DNA of 49,905 nt. It comes from a virus. Numbering within the stretch: position 1 is the first letter of the stretch; every line of letters starts with the position of its first letter. The stretch covers positions 1-49,905 of IMG/VR virus record IMGVR_UViG_3300023501_000016; one strand, given 5' to 3'. Below the pieces are notes generated by a model, which was not told the DNA's origin, did not search any database, and was given only the letters and a program-made list of their open reading frames with translations. Of the stretch, positions 7,661 through 14,978 are shown piece by piece. The position numbers and the translations under genes are program-made.

Positions 7661-7689
7661 TTGACATCCTTTCTCATTTATAGTATAAT
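7661..7689 (+). promoter_or_regulatory. Perfect-consensus sigma70-like promoter facing against all genes
   Basis: Plus strand: -35 TTGACA (7661-7666), 17-bp spacer (7667-7683), -10 TATAAT (7684-7689). The start is expected near 7696. It would read antisense into the Sm-like gene (7732-8217) and uvsW. No plus-strand gene with a ribosome binding site follows; only a nine-codon ORF starts at 7699. On the minus strand the same bases hold a TATAAATG late-promoter-like site (7682-7675) and a weak hairpin. Confidence 0.6.
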
Positions 7690-7731
7690 GCACTTAGAAT
7701 GTTTTTAATCATAAAAAAACTCTTTTGACAC

Positions 7732-8217
7732 TCAGTGAACAATATCGTCATCTGTTGGATTAGACTTTAAGAAAGGAAACTGTACAACATTAGATCCGTC
7801 TTTGCTCATCACTCGTTTCATAGACTGTTCTAAGCGTCCTCTATTTTTATCTAAGTTTCTTTGGTACTCTGCTTCCGCTTCCGCAACTTCTTCGTCACGC
7901 TCAAAGGCAACAGCATTCATTTCTTCTACAGCATAAACATACTCAGAGGCAAGGTGCTTGCTAGGACGATTGCTCGTAATTACATGACTCATATTCATTA
8001 CCATATATTCTTTCTCGCCCTCACAAAAATTGACAAAGGGGCGAAACATAAAGACACTCTCGCCAGACTCGTTCATTTGTCCGTTCACTATCTGCATAAC
8101 ATTCTTAATAATAATTTCATTAATAGCGGGGTCAGCAGGATCGTTCCACTCCAAAACTTCACAAACTATTTCATGACCACTACTTAACTTAAACTGAGCA
8201 AAATCTATTTCGTTCAT
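7732..8217 (-). CDS. Sm-like-fold hypothetical protein
   Basis: 161 residues. The first 90 or so residues alternate like an Sm/LSm-type small barrel: F-K-L-S-S-G-H-E-I-V-C-E-V-L-E-W, then I-I-I-K-N-V-M-Q-I and later Y-M-V-M-N-M-S-H-V-I-T-S-N-R-P-S. The second half is charged and helical (E-R-D-E-E-V-A-E-A-E-A-E-Y-Q-R-N). Short proteins of this type are common in marine T4-like phages, but the function is unknown; RNA binding is only suggested by the fold resemblance. Its ATG overlaps the uvsW stop (UAAUG), so it is the last gene of the uvsY-uvsW unit. Confidence 0.75.
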   Translation of the reverse strand: MNEIDFAQFKLSSGHEIVCEVLEWNDPADPAINEIIIKNVMQIVNGQMNESGESVFMFRPFVNFCEGEKEYMVMNMSHVITSNRPSKHLASEYVYAVEEMNAVAFERDEEVAEAEAEYQRNLDKNRGRLEQSMKRVMSKDGSNVVQFPFLKSNPTDDDIVH

Positions 8218-9692
8218 TATATATCAACCTGTGTTATCTTATAGGGGAACTTCTCACTAGTATATATCTTTATTCTTTCTGCACTATGGCGAAGAGTAAA
8301 GTTTGCTTTCTTACCTATATGTAGATCATCTGCTATATCATATAATTTAGCAGTTGAACCATCATCACTCTGCCTTAACCCACGCCCGATAGACTGGAGT
8401 ACACGTATCTGAGACTTGCTCGGAGACGCGAATATAATGTTGTGCAGATTTCGAATGTTAATACCAGTAGAAAAAGTGCCAAGAGAGGCAACAATGATAC
8501 AATTATTATGCTTATCAACGATATTACGGATCTGCTCTCTATCTGCTGTCTTCGTCTCCCCACTAACATAGAATATCCTTTGTCCTTCTTTAAGTTTATC
8601 TTCTACTAAATCACGTAGAACTTTACCATGTCTATCAACCAAGTTGAATAGTACTAGCGTATTTCCTTTCTGACTGACAGCAAGGTTTGCAATAAAGTTA
8701 TTGCGCTTCTCGTATGATACAATGAAATCAATCTCTTCTTGGTAAGTCCTGCCTTCGGTCAACTTACAAAACTCTTCGGCATACTTCAGTAGTATGATAT
8801 CAATATCCAGTTTTGCTAATGTCTCATTTTCTTGTAGTGCGTGTGTAGTAGTAACACGATGTACTGGACCAAATAGTCCCTCTAGTACTAACTTATGTAC
8901 TTGAGTACCGTCGAGTGTACCTGTTGTTCCCCACCTGTACTCAGCATTCTTTGCTTTGTTCATAATAGATGATAAAGACTTCGACTTGAATCCATGTACT
9001 TCATCACCAAAGATAGCACCATAGTCTTCAAACCAAACTGGGTGTAACTTATAGATGGACTGCCATGTTGTGACAACAATACGCTTATCAGTCTCTTTAT
9101 CTTTACCAGAGTAAATCTTATGTACTTCGTTATCTACATCCATTCCGTATGATTTAAAGTCAGCATACATCTGCTCAACAAGAGAAGTTGTCGGAACAAT
9201 AACAAGAATCTTCTTATCATGATTCACCATGTACCATTGCATTAGCAGATAGATGATAAAGGATTTACCAGAACCAGTCGGTGATATTAGAATGCATCGC
9301 TTATATGTGATTGCATGTGTTATAGCATCATACTGATAGTCGCGAGGTTTGAATGGAATACCTAAAGTATCCATCCAATTCATGGTCTCTACGTGATTGA
9401 CTTTGTTAGTTTCGTACGGGAAACCGTAAGGACCTTCGTCCACCTTGATGCCATACCCACGTTGCATAGCAAACTTCTTTATAGCATAGTATAACCCTGC
9501 ATTGATCTGTCCTGTGTTACGATCCAGCATTCTTATCTTGCCGTCCCACAACCGCTTCTTTACAGCGGGCATGAACTTCGCGCCAGGAACTTCAAATGTA
9601 AAGTGTTCACTCAATTCATGGACCACATCAGGGTCACACTCCACCAATTGGAGCATCGAGTAATCTTTCATTTTCAGGGTTATTGTTTGCAT
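8217..9692 (-). CDS. uvsW: DNA/RNA helicase UvsW
   Basis: 491 residues (T4 UvsW is close to 500). An N-terminal UvsW-type domain (about 1-95; F-M-P-A-V-K-K-R-L-W-D-G-K-I-R near 40-54) is followed by superfamily 2 motifs: Q-like R-D-Y-Q (117-120), Walker A SPTGSGKS (137-144), DEVH (230-233), T-G-T-L-D-G-T and the C-terminal Q-S-I-G-R-G-L-R motif VI. UvsW unwinds D- and R-loops and drives branch migration, turning off origin replication and supporting recombination. The ATG follows the uvsY stop directly (UAAAUG). Confidence 0.95.
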   Translation of the reverse strand: MQTITLKMKDYSMLQLVECDPDVVHELSEHFTFEVPGAKFMPAVKKRLWDGKIRMLDRNTGQINAGLYYAIKKFAMQRGYGIKVDEGPYGFPYETNKVNHVETMNWMDTLGIPFKPRDYQYDAITHAITYKRCILISPTGSGKSFIIYLLMQWYMVNHDKKILVIVPTTSLVEQMYADFKSYGMDVDNEVHKIYSGKDKETDKRIVVTTWQSIYKLHPVWFEDYGAIFGDEVHGFKSKSLSSIMNKAKNAEYRWGTTGTLDGTQVHKLVLEGLFGPVHRVTTTHALQENETLAKLDIDIILLKYAEEFCKLTEGRTYQEEIDFIVSYEKRNNFIANLAVSQKGNTLVLFNLVDRHGKVLRDLVEDKLKEGQRIFYVSGETKTADREQIRNIVDKHNNCIIVASLGTFSTGINIRNLHNIIFASPSKSQIRVLQSIGRGLRQSDDGSTAKLYDIADDLHIGKKANFTLRHSAERIKIYTSEKFPYKITQVDI

Positions 9693-10136
9693 TTAGAATC
9701 CTGCTTCAAATTGCTTCCATCGTATCATATTTCCGATTGTCTGGTGTCGCCACTTAATGTTCTCGACGATTTCTTTCAACACATCGATTAGTTCTTTTAT
9801 ATATGTGATCCTTGCTTCGCTCTTCATGATCTCGGGATCAGAGTTATAGTAGTAATCCATTTCCCCTTTAAGAATCTTCAGACCATCAAAGGGATCAGGA
9901 TTCCATCCCTTCTTCTCGATCACTTCACGAGACATCTTACCTTGGTAATATAACCACTTATCTTTAAGTAGTAATTTCTGCTTGAACTCCACATCCTTTA
10001 ACTTCAGGCGCGAGTCAGAGAGTAATGTTAGATACTTAGCATGGAGACGTGGTGTCTCCTGGGAACTAACGTCTAATTGGTTAAACTCAATTTCACAGTC
10101 TTTCGTCCATTCTTGTAGAACAGTTTGTAAATCCAT
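9693..10136 (-). CDS. uvsY: Recombination mediator UvsY
   Basis: 147 residues (T4 UvsY has 137). It begins M-D-L-Q-T-V-L-Q-E-W-T-K-D-C and contains L-K-D-V-E-F-K-Q-K-L-L-L-K-D-K-W-L-Y-Y-Q-G-K-M and the C-terminal helix I-K-W-R-H-Q-T-I-G-N-M-I-R-W-K-Q-F-E-A-G-F, all typical of UvsY. It loads the UvsX recombinase on ssDNA covered by gp32. AAGGTG lies 8 bases before the ATG. It heads the uvsY-uvsW-Sm-like unit and has its own sigma70-type promoter (10175-10203). Confidence 0.95.
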   Translation of the reverse strand: MDLQTVLQEWTKDCEIEFNQLDVSSQETPRLHAKYLTLLSDSRLKLKDVEFKQKLLLKDKWLYYQGKMSREVIEKKGWNPDPFDGLKILKGEMDYYYNSDPEIMKSEARITYIKELIDVLKEIVENIKWRHQTIGNMIRWKQFEAGF

Positions 10137-10149
10137 AATATTTCACCTT

Positions 10150-10172
10150 AAAAAATGTAGTTATTAACTACA
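10150..10172 (-). terminator. Rho-independent terminator after the tail-tube-like gene
   Basis: Minus strand: stem TGTAGT/ACTACA (10172-10167 with 10161-10156), five-base loop, then six T (10155-10150). The palindrome can be read as 8+1+8 bases. It ends the late unit that starts at 10723. Confidence 0.75.
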
Positions 10173-10174
10173 CT

Positions 10175-10203
10175 ATTGTATCATACAAAATCAAAATAGT
10201 CAA
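10175..10203 (-). promoter_or_regulatory. Sigma70-type promoter for uvsY
   Basis: Minus strand: -35 TTGACT (10203-10198), 17-bp spacer, -10 TACAAT (10180-10175). It overlaps the last codons of the tail-tube-like gene. The start near 10168 lies inside the terminator hairpin, so the uvsY transcript lacks the 5' arm. Confidence 0.7.
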
Positions 10204-10690
10204 ACTTAAACGATATAGGGAACGTAATAAACTGCCCATCGCTAGTTGAAGCAAAAGTAATGTCACCTAATGATATAGGAAATGAGTTGACATACTTCAG
10301 TTCTCTTGCAACATTATTGCCGCTAGTCAGCACTGCTACTCTAATATCACAGTAGTGTGCAATGTCTTGGATCGCACCACCCGCCAGAAGTCTACCAGTA
10401 TTAGGTCTGTGTGGCGTTTCAACCATTCTTTCCATCCACTGAAACAATTCTTCGTAGACATTCATTTTCTCATCCATTAGAATATCCATGGACAATGTGC
10501 CGAATGCAACTGTATCGCCCGTCAATGCAACAGACGCTCTACGATACGGCACATCAACAGCATTCATCTCCATAGAGGGATGCATCACTTGCTGTGCGTA
10601 GAATTGTAAATTAGGAAAGTTCTCACGAGATACTGTGATCTTAAATCCAGTTGGTGCGAGATAGTTAGTATCGCATGTAAAGTCTGCCAT
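10181..10690 (-). CDS. Tail-tube-fold virion protein (gp19-like)
   Basis: 169 residues, close in length to the main tail tube protein at 16983-17510. Shared features include P-x-x-x-M/L-x-x-x-x-V-P-x-R near residues 33-50, a long helix E-L-F-Q-W-M-E-R-M with a matching D-A-F-E-R-W-M-N-G in the other, N-T-G after it, and a C-terminal F-P-I-S-x-x-x-x-x-F-x-Y strand. In marine T4-like phages the position between gene 23 and uvsY often holds a tail-terminator or tube-associated protein. Tail tip, tail terminator (gp3-type) and second tube are all possible; I cannot choose. An exact late promoter lies 26 bases upstream, so it is a late structural gene. Confidence 0.7.
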   Translation of the reverse strand: MADFTCDTNYLAPTGFKITVSRENFPNLQFYAQQVMHPSMEMNAVDVPYRRASVALTGDTVAFGTLSMDILMDEKMNVYEELFQWMERMVETPHRPNTGRLLAGGAIQDIAHYCDIRVAVLTSGNNVARELKYVNSFPISLGDITFASTSDGQFITFPISFKFDYFDFV

Positions 10691-10715
10691 TGTTTCTTAC
10701 TCCAGTTTATACAGA

Positions 10716-10723
10716 TATTTATA
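10716..10723 (-). promoter_or_regulatory. Late promoter TATAAATA for the tail-tube-like gene
   Basis: Exact T4 late -10 element on the minus strand, 26 bases before the ATG at 10690. The start is expected near 10710. Confidence 0.85.
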
Positions 10724-10734
10724 CAAGTTTTAAC

Positions 10735-10920
10735 TCAGTATCCACCAGTCTTAAACCAACCCTTTCCTTTAAGATGAAATCCACCACCACCAGCAACAAA
10801 GACTTTCTTTAGTTCTTCTTCTTTACATTTAGGACAAGTAGTCAATGGATCGTCTGACATTTTTTGCATCACTTCTAATTTGTTTTCACACTTCTTACAT
10901 TCATAATTGTATGTAGGCAT
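10735..10920 (-). CDS. FmdB-like small zinc-ribbon protein
   Basis: 61 residues from the ATG at 10920 (a GTG directly upstream gives 62). The start MPTYNYECKKC and the second pair C-P-K-C form the four-cysteine zinc ribbon of FmdB-type putative regulatory proteins; the tail is rich in glycine, with F-H-L-K-G-K-G-W-F. Function in phage is unknown; a DNA- or protein-binding role is inference. It lies between the major capsid gene, with its terminator, and the tail-tube-like gene, and has a late-promoter-like element (10949-10956) upstream. Confidence 0.85.
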   Translation of the reverse strand: MPTYNYECKKCENKLEVMQKMSDDPLTTCPKCKEEELKKVFVAGGGGFHLKGKGWFKTGGY

Positions 10921-10948
10921 CACGTTTCTCAGAGTTTAATTATAGAAC

Positions 10949-10956
10949 TATTTAGC
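10949..10956 (-). promoter_or_regulatory. Possible late promoter (GCTAAATA) for the FmdB-like gene
   Basis: Minus strand GCTAAATA, two mismatches to TATAAATA, 29 bases before the ATG and just after the gene 23 terminator. Weaker than the exact sites. Confidence 0.4.
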
Positions 10957-10960
10957 AGAC

Positions 10961-10987
10961 AAAAAAAACCCCTCCGTGAGGAGGGGT
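10961..10987 (-). terminator. Strong rho-independent terminator after gene 23
   Basis: Minus strand: GC-rich 7-bp stem GGAGGGG/CCCCTCC arms (10986-10980 and 10975-10969), four-base loop, one more A-T closing pair, then eight T (10968-10961). It is the clearest terminator in the window and ends the head-gene transcript. Confidence 0.93.
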
Positions 10988-11034
10988 ATAAAGATTAAAA
11001 CAAGTTTCTTATTATTATCTTTTCTACTACAGTC

Positions 11035-12375
11035 TTATGCGAGGATGTTGTCTACGCGGAAGATACGGTAGTATTGGTTGGTACGAGCGGCAGCAAGTCC
11101 GTCTTGAGCACCAGCAGTTCCAGCATATGGGTTAGATACCATACCATAACGAGTCTTGAACCCGATACGTGGTTGGAAATCATTCTCGCCAACTGCGCGA
11201 ACCATTTGTAAAGGAACATATGGGCAGTAGAAGATACCAGCGTCATATGGGTTAGTGCCTTTATAACCAACAGTAACGTAGTCACCAGTGGCGTAGGGAT
11301 CGATGAACACTTTAGTGCGACCGTTAAGAACACCAGCAAAAGTATTACCAGTATCATCTACGTTCAAGTTAGCAGAGATAGCAGGTGAATAATCAAGCAT
11401 ACCGGCAGCAACAAGGGCAGTAGCAACATCTGAAGAACAGATTACTACGTTACCTTTACCGCGACGAGTGTCTTTGGCGATTTGGTTGCTTTCGCGTTCG
11501 ATTTGAACTAACAAACCTTTGAACTTCTCTACGCTCCAACGACCGTCTGCATCAGTTGACAAGTCAAAGATACCTTGAGTCTGGACGTTAGAAGTAAGAC
11601 AACCGATCTTCGCTTGACTGTTGATAGTACGAACGATTTCGCGGTTGATCTCAGCAAGAATCTCAGTAGACAAGATGTTTGCAAGTTCAGTTTCAGCATC
11701 CAAACCGTGGATTGCTTTAAGATCCTGAGCAAGTTCAAGCGAGTATTCTGCTTTCAATGCACGAGACTTAGCGGTTACAGTTGCTTTCTCGATTGAGAAA
11801 CCCATTTCAGCGAATGCAGAACCAGTGTTGCCAAGTGCTTCAGCATCAGCAGTAGGCATAGCGCCGCCAACTTTTGGTACATAAGTAGCGCCAGAATCAG
11901 CAATGCTTGAGTCAACGTCAGTATCAGTTGCGCCAACTAGACCAGAAGAACCACGGCCATCAGTAGTAGCAGAAGAGTCGCCGGAATAACCAGTTACTGC
12001 TTCGTTGTACAATGCTTCGTCACCAGCAGTAGCACCGGCACGAGTAGTCTTGTAGTTGCTCTTCATAGCGAAGATCAAACCAGTAGGACCAGTCATAGGT
12101 TGAACACCAGCAAGATCGTATGCCATCAAGTTAGGCATTGCACGACGAACGAGTGCAATCAATACTGGATTCCAGTTAGCAGTACCAGTTACAGAGGCGT
12201 TGCTGTTACCTGGAGTTTCATTAAGCATGTTGCTTTCTTCGAGGAATGCTTTCTCTTGGTTCTCAAGGATAGCGGCGGTTACTGCTTTACGGTGATGATC
12301 GGTGATGGCGCCGGCAGAACTTTCATTCAGCACTGGACTCCACTTCTCAATTAGTTTATCGTATGATTGTTGCAT
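11035..12375 (-). CDS. 23: Major capsid protein precursor (gp23)
   Basis: 446 residues (T4 gp23 has 521). Typical features are the N-terminal propeptide, W-N-P-V-L-I-A-L-V-R-R-A-M-P-N-L-M-A-Y-D near residue 70, Q-P-M-T-G-P-T-G-L-I-F-A-M, and the C-terminal N-P-Y-A-G-T. A site of the (L/I)-x-E type used by the T4 prohead protease occurs at L51-N52-E53, which would leave a mature protein of about 393 residues. It forms the hexamers of the capsid shell. AGGAG lies 10 bases before the ATG. It comes after the scaffold and protease genes and ends at a strong terminator. Confidence 0.97.
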   Translation of the reverse strand: MQQSYDKLIEKWSPVLNESSAGAITDHHRKAVTAAILENQEKAFLEESNMLNETPGNSNASVTGTANWNPVLIALVRRAMPNLMAYDLAGVQPMTGPTGLIFAMKSNYKTTRAGATAGDEALYNEAVTGYSGDSSATTDGRGSSGLVGATDTDVDSSIADSGATYVPKVGGAMPTADAEALGNTGSAFAEMGFSIEKATVTAKSRALKAEYSLELAQDLKAIHGLDAETELANILSTEILAEINREIVRTINSQAKIGCLTSNVQTQGIFDLSTDADGRWSVEKFKGLLVQIERESNQIAKDTRRGKGNVVICSSDVATALVAAGMLDYSPAISANLNVDDTGNTFAGVLNGRTKVFIDPYATGDYVTVGYKGTNPYDAGIFYCPYVPLQMVRAVGENDFQPRIGFKTRYGMVSNPYAGTAGAQDGLAAARTNQYYRIFRVDNILA

Positions 12376-12395
12376 TTGGTTAATACTCCTAGTAT

Positions 12396-13442
12396 TTACT
12401 TATTAGATTTTTTGATTGCGGTAAGGTACTGTTCCATCACTGACCCAGGTACAGGTCCAGTTTCTTCAGCAGACCAGTCTTCATTGATATCTTCTACAAT
12501 AGTTGCTACGTCTTTCTTAAAGTAGGACTCTTTAACAGTCTTTACTTTATGTGCGAAAGATTCAGCATCTTCGAAGTCGAGTGATTCAACTAGACCTTTT
12601 AACTTCTCAACCTGAGTGTCAGCAAGATCGCCAGCAGATTCACGAATGATCGCGTCACGCTGAAGTCTTTCTAATTTCTCAGACATTTCAATGGCAGAAC
12701 CAGTTTGAGCATTAAGTTTCTCTTCTAATTCTGAAACTTGCTCCGCTAGTTCATCAACAAGATTCACTTTGGATTCAGGTACTTCGATGTAAGATTCGAT
12801 GAACAAGTCTTTCAGACTGCCCATAAAGTTCTCAGCGATTTCAGTACGCAGACCAGATTCAACAGCAATCTGATTTTCTTTCATCCAGTTCTCAACTACA
12901 TAGTTAAGATATGAATCAACTTTCTCAACTAGGTCACTTCGAGTTGCCTCAAGTTCTTCGTCAAGTCGTGATTGGTATTCATCTTCAATTCTTTCAATTT
13001 CTTCTGAAAGTTTTGAACGAATAGCAGTATCAAAGATTACAGCAGTTTTCGCTTTAAACTCATCTGATAAAGTTTGCTCTGATTCAACAAGGTCATTCAA
13101 TTCGTCAGTTACAGAGAATTCAGGCAGTTCAACTGCGTCTGAAACTTCCATATCATCAAATTCTTCTGACATCTTGGTGTATGCAGCATTTAGATCCGCT
13201 TTCTTCATAGAAGATAACTTACCATACATTGCATTCAGCAAACCTGCTTTAGTCTTTGGTGCAGGATCTTGTTTAGTATTGTCGCCCTTACGTGCTGGCG
13301 CTTTAGACTTAACTCCATCTTCTGCTTTATCTACGGACGCGATTGCGTCTGCTTCGGTGCCTACTGGCATCATTTGAGTACTTCCTTCCTCGATTGAGTT
13401 ATCCTCATCAACAGGAAGTACAATTTTCATATCTTCCGACAT
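12396..13442 (-). CDS. 22: Prohead scaffold core protein (gp22)
   Basis: 348 residues from the ATG at 13442 (T4 gp22 has 269). It is acidic, highly helical and rich in E, K and S, with long coiled-coil stretches such as E-E-I-E-R-I-E-D-E-Y-Q-S-R-L-D-E-E-L, as expected for the main internal scaffold that is degraded by gp21 during maturation. A longer reading from 13496 would overlap gene 21; the chosen ATG is preceded by AAGGAG seven bases away and leaves only a short gap to gene 21. The K-A-P-A-R-K-G linker near residue 50 may be disordered. Confidence 0.9.
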   Translation of the reverse strand: MSEDMKIVLPVDEDNSIEEGSTQMMPVGTEADAIASVDKAEDGVKSKAPARKGDNTKQDPAPKTKAGLLNAMYGKLSSMKKADLNAAYTKMSEEFDDMEVSDAVELPEFSVTDELNDLVESEQTLSDEFKAKTAVIFDTAIRSKLSEEIERIEDEYQSRLDEELEATRSDLVEKVDSYLNYVVENWMKENQIAVESGLRTEIAENFMGSLKDLFIESYIEVPESKVNLVDELAEQVSELEEKLNAQTGSAIEMSEKLERLQRDAIIRESAGDLADTQVEKLKGLVESLDFEDAESFAHKVKTVKESYFKKDVATIVEDINEDWSAEETGPVPGSVMEQYLTAIKKSNK

Positions 13443-13452
13443 GTTTGACTCC

Positions 13453-14112
13453 TTAATAGTTCGATTTGAGTAACGAGAGGAAATTTTTGTACTCACGAAT
13501 CTGCGTCTCGTAGAGATGCTTTTTCGGAGCAGTTCTTATTTCTGTCTCCATATTTTCAATTACTTGAGAAGAGAGGATACCATTGTTCCATACCCAGTCA
13601 ACGCCTTCCATGATACCATTAACAAATGCTGATGGTGCCGATGGATCTTGTACGATATCGACTGTATTTAACATATAGTCATCTTTAACGTACATAACGC
13701 CATTTCTATTCTCAAGACTACCCATACCACGAGTTGACACGCCTAGTTGAACGCCACCTTCGAGAAGACCTTTTACAATCCTACCCATCGGAGTATCCAA
13801 TATTTGTGCTTTTCCAACAACATCATTACCTTCCCATTGAAGGTCAGTAATGAGATGTGAAACTTTATCAAGATTTACAGTCGGACCTTCGGGATGATTC
13901 AACTCACCAACCGCTCGCTTCTGACTTACTTGTTCTTTGACGTATTTATCTACAGCACGTTCCATAATCTGCTTAGGGTAAATACGACCATTTCTATTCT
14001 TTTGCTCTGCCGACATAAAGATGCCTTCAATGACAAACTTCTTCTCACCTTGTGCATTCTTTTCGACAATGCATTGCACATCATTCTCTGTGTATTCAGT
14101 GATCAGTTTCAT
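13453..14112 (-). CDS. 21: Prohead maturation protease (gp21)
   Basis: 219 residues (T4 gp21 has 212). Serine protease of the herpes/T4 prohead type: the conserved G-E-L-N-H-P-E with His73 and L-G-V-S-T-R-G with Ser126 are the catalytic residues, and N-x-N-G-R-I-Y-P near 39-46 is also family-typical. It digests the scaffold and trims gp23 at L/I-x-E sites. The ATG overlaps the stop of the 68-residue gene (UAAUG). Coupled expression with the scaffold gene follows. Confidence 0.95.
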   Translation of the reverse strand: MKLITEYTENDVQCIVEKNAQGEKKFVIEGIFMSAEQKNRNGRIYPKQIMERAVDKYVKEQVSQKRAVGELNHPEGPTVNLDKVSHLITDLQWEGNDVVGKAQILDTPMGRIVKGLLEGGVQLGVSTRGMGSLENRNGVMYVKDDYMLNTVDIVQDPSAPSAFVNGIMEGVDWVWNNGILSSQVIENMETEIRTAPKKHLYETQIREYKNFLSLLKSNY

Positions 14113-14318
14113 TACATTTCCTTGGCAAATGCTACGCCCATCTTTTCCGCTTCTTTCTGCGAACGATAGGTGTCGAGTTTTTCACCATCAATGAAGACAG
14201 TAAATCCTTTGGCATCTTTGTGAATCATTACTTTCACTTTGCCAACTTTCGTATCGAAGACATGTTCGCCAGCAGGCATCTTAGTCTTCGCTTCTCTAAT
14301 TTCTTTGAATGATATCAT
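14112..14318 (-). CDS. Small basic protein in the prohead cluster
   Basis: 68 residues, lysine-rich, one compact domain with likely beta strands (V-G-K-V-K-V-M-I-H-K-D-A-K-G-F-T-V-F-I-D-G-E) followed by a helix (S-Q-K-E-A-E-K-M-G-V-A-F-A-K-E-M). It lies where T4 has gene 68 (prohead core), but I see no clear similarity, so a core role is only positional inference. It overlaps both neighbours by a few bases (AUGA with the methyltransferase-like gene, UAAUG with gene 21), so it is translated as part of the set. Confidence 0.75.
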   Translation of the reverse strand: MISFKEIREAKTKMPAGEHVFDTKVGKVKVMIHKDAKGFTVFIDGEKLDTYRSQKEAEKMGVAFAKEM

Positions 14319-14953
14319 TTAAACTGTTCCAAATCTATGACAAACATATTGAAAGCACCAAATATCTTTGTTCTATTCTTGCTTATAGACAGTAGGTATG
14401 CCCACTGTGCTTTTGTCCAATTAGTATCTGCTTCAATAATAATGGCGCTTTTAGCATAAGGTGTAAACTTAGTCAAAACTTCTTGGATCCTTTCTTTGCC
14501 TGAAGTCTTATAGACTGGAAAGAATCTTTGAAGCAATACATAATCATAAAATGTTTCACAATCACGTATCTTGAAATCATCTGCTAGTACATCTGTGCAT
14601 AGATAATCAACAGGCACTTCCCACGATTCTCTTACACACTTAAAGTGGTCAACTTGCTCTTCCCACTCTACTGTTGATATATGTAACTTCTTACCAAGTC
14701 GATTATTAACAAACTCAAGAAACGCAGGTCCTATACCAATATCTAAGTATATCCCACCTCTATCAAATGTCAGTAACCTCTTATATAGTAATTCATTAAA
14801 CTTAATCTGGTTACGCATGTTCTTAGCATTCATGTACTGCACTGTGCTAAGATGCATAGGAACCGCGAACAGTTCCTTATGCTTCATTACGTAGTAAAGA
14901 TGATCCTCTGATGCCTGATCAATGATCGCTTCAAATTTTTTGTCTACTAGCAT
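14315..14953 (-). CDS. Methyltransferase-like protein in the prohead cluster
   Basis: 212 residues. G-G-I-Y-L-D-I-G-I-G-P-A-F-L-E-F (67-81) looks like SAM-binding motif I, followed by V-E-W-E-E (motif II acidic position) and later Y-D-Y-V-L-L-Q-R-F-F-P-V and S-A-I-I-I-E-A-D as further Rossmann strands. It probably has a class I methyltransferase fold, but the catalytic target is unknown, and the last motif is not diagnostic. It is unusual to find such a gene between gp67 and gp21. Two exact late promoter elements lie just upstream. Confidence 0.65.
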   Translation of the reverse strand: MLVDKKFEAIIDQASEDHLYYVMKHKELFAVPMHLSTVQYMNAKNMRNQIKFNELLYKRLLTFDRGGIYLDIGIGPAFLEFVNNRLGKKLHISTVEWEEQVDHFKCVRESWEVPVDYLCTDVLADDFKIRDCETFYDYVLLQRFFPVYKTSGKERIQEVLTKFTPYAKSAIIIEADTNWTKAQWAYLLSISKNRTKIFGAFNMFVIDLEQFK

Positions 14954-14954
14954 T

Positions 14955-14962
14955 TATTTATA
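14955..14962 (-). promoter_or_regulatory. TATAAATA element next to the methyltransferase-like start
   Basis: Exact late element on the minus strand, but only one base before the ATG at 14953. If active it would make a transcript starting inside that gene; otherwise it may be a relic of a duplicated 16-base unit shared with 14971-14978. Confidence 0.4.
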
Positions 14963-14970
14963 CTTATTAG

Positions 14971-14978
14971 TATTTATA
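14971..14978 (-). promoter_or_regulatory. Late promoter TATAAATA for the methyltransferase-like gene
   Basis: Exact late element on the minus strand, 18 bases before the ATG and overlapping the gp67 stop codon. The start is expected near 14965. Confidence 0.75.

Noticed and set aside
7651-7675. Weak hairpin (AAAGG/CCTTT) as terminator of the Sm-like gene
   Set aside because: Only five base pairs with a seven-base loop and an interrupted T-run; too weak to list as a terminator.
12393-12400. AGTAAATA before gene 23 as late promoter
   Set aside because: The implied start lies at or after the AGGAG ribosome site 10 bases before the ATG, so the RNA would lack it. Two mismatches as well.
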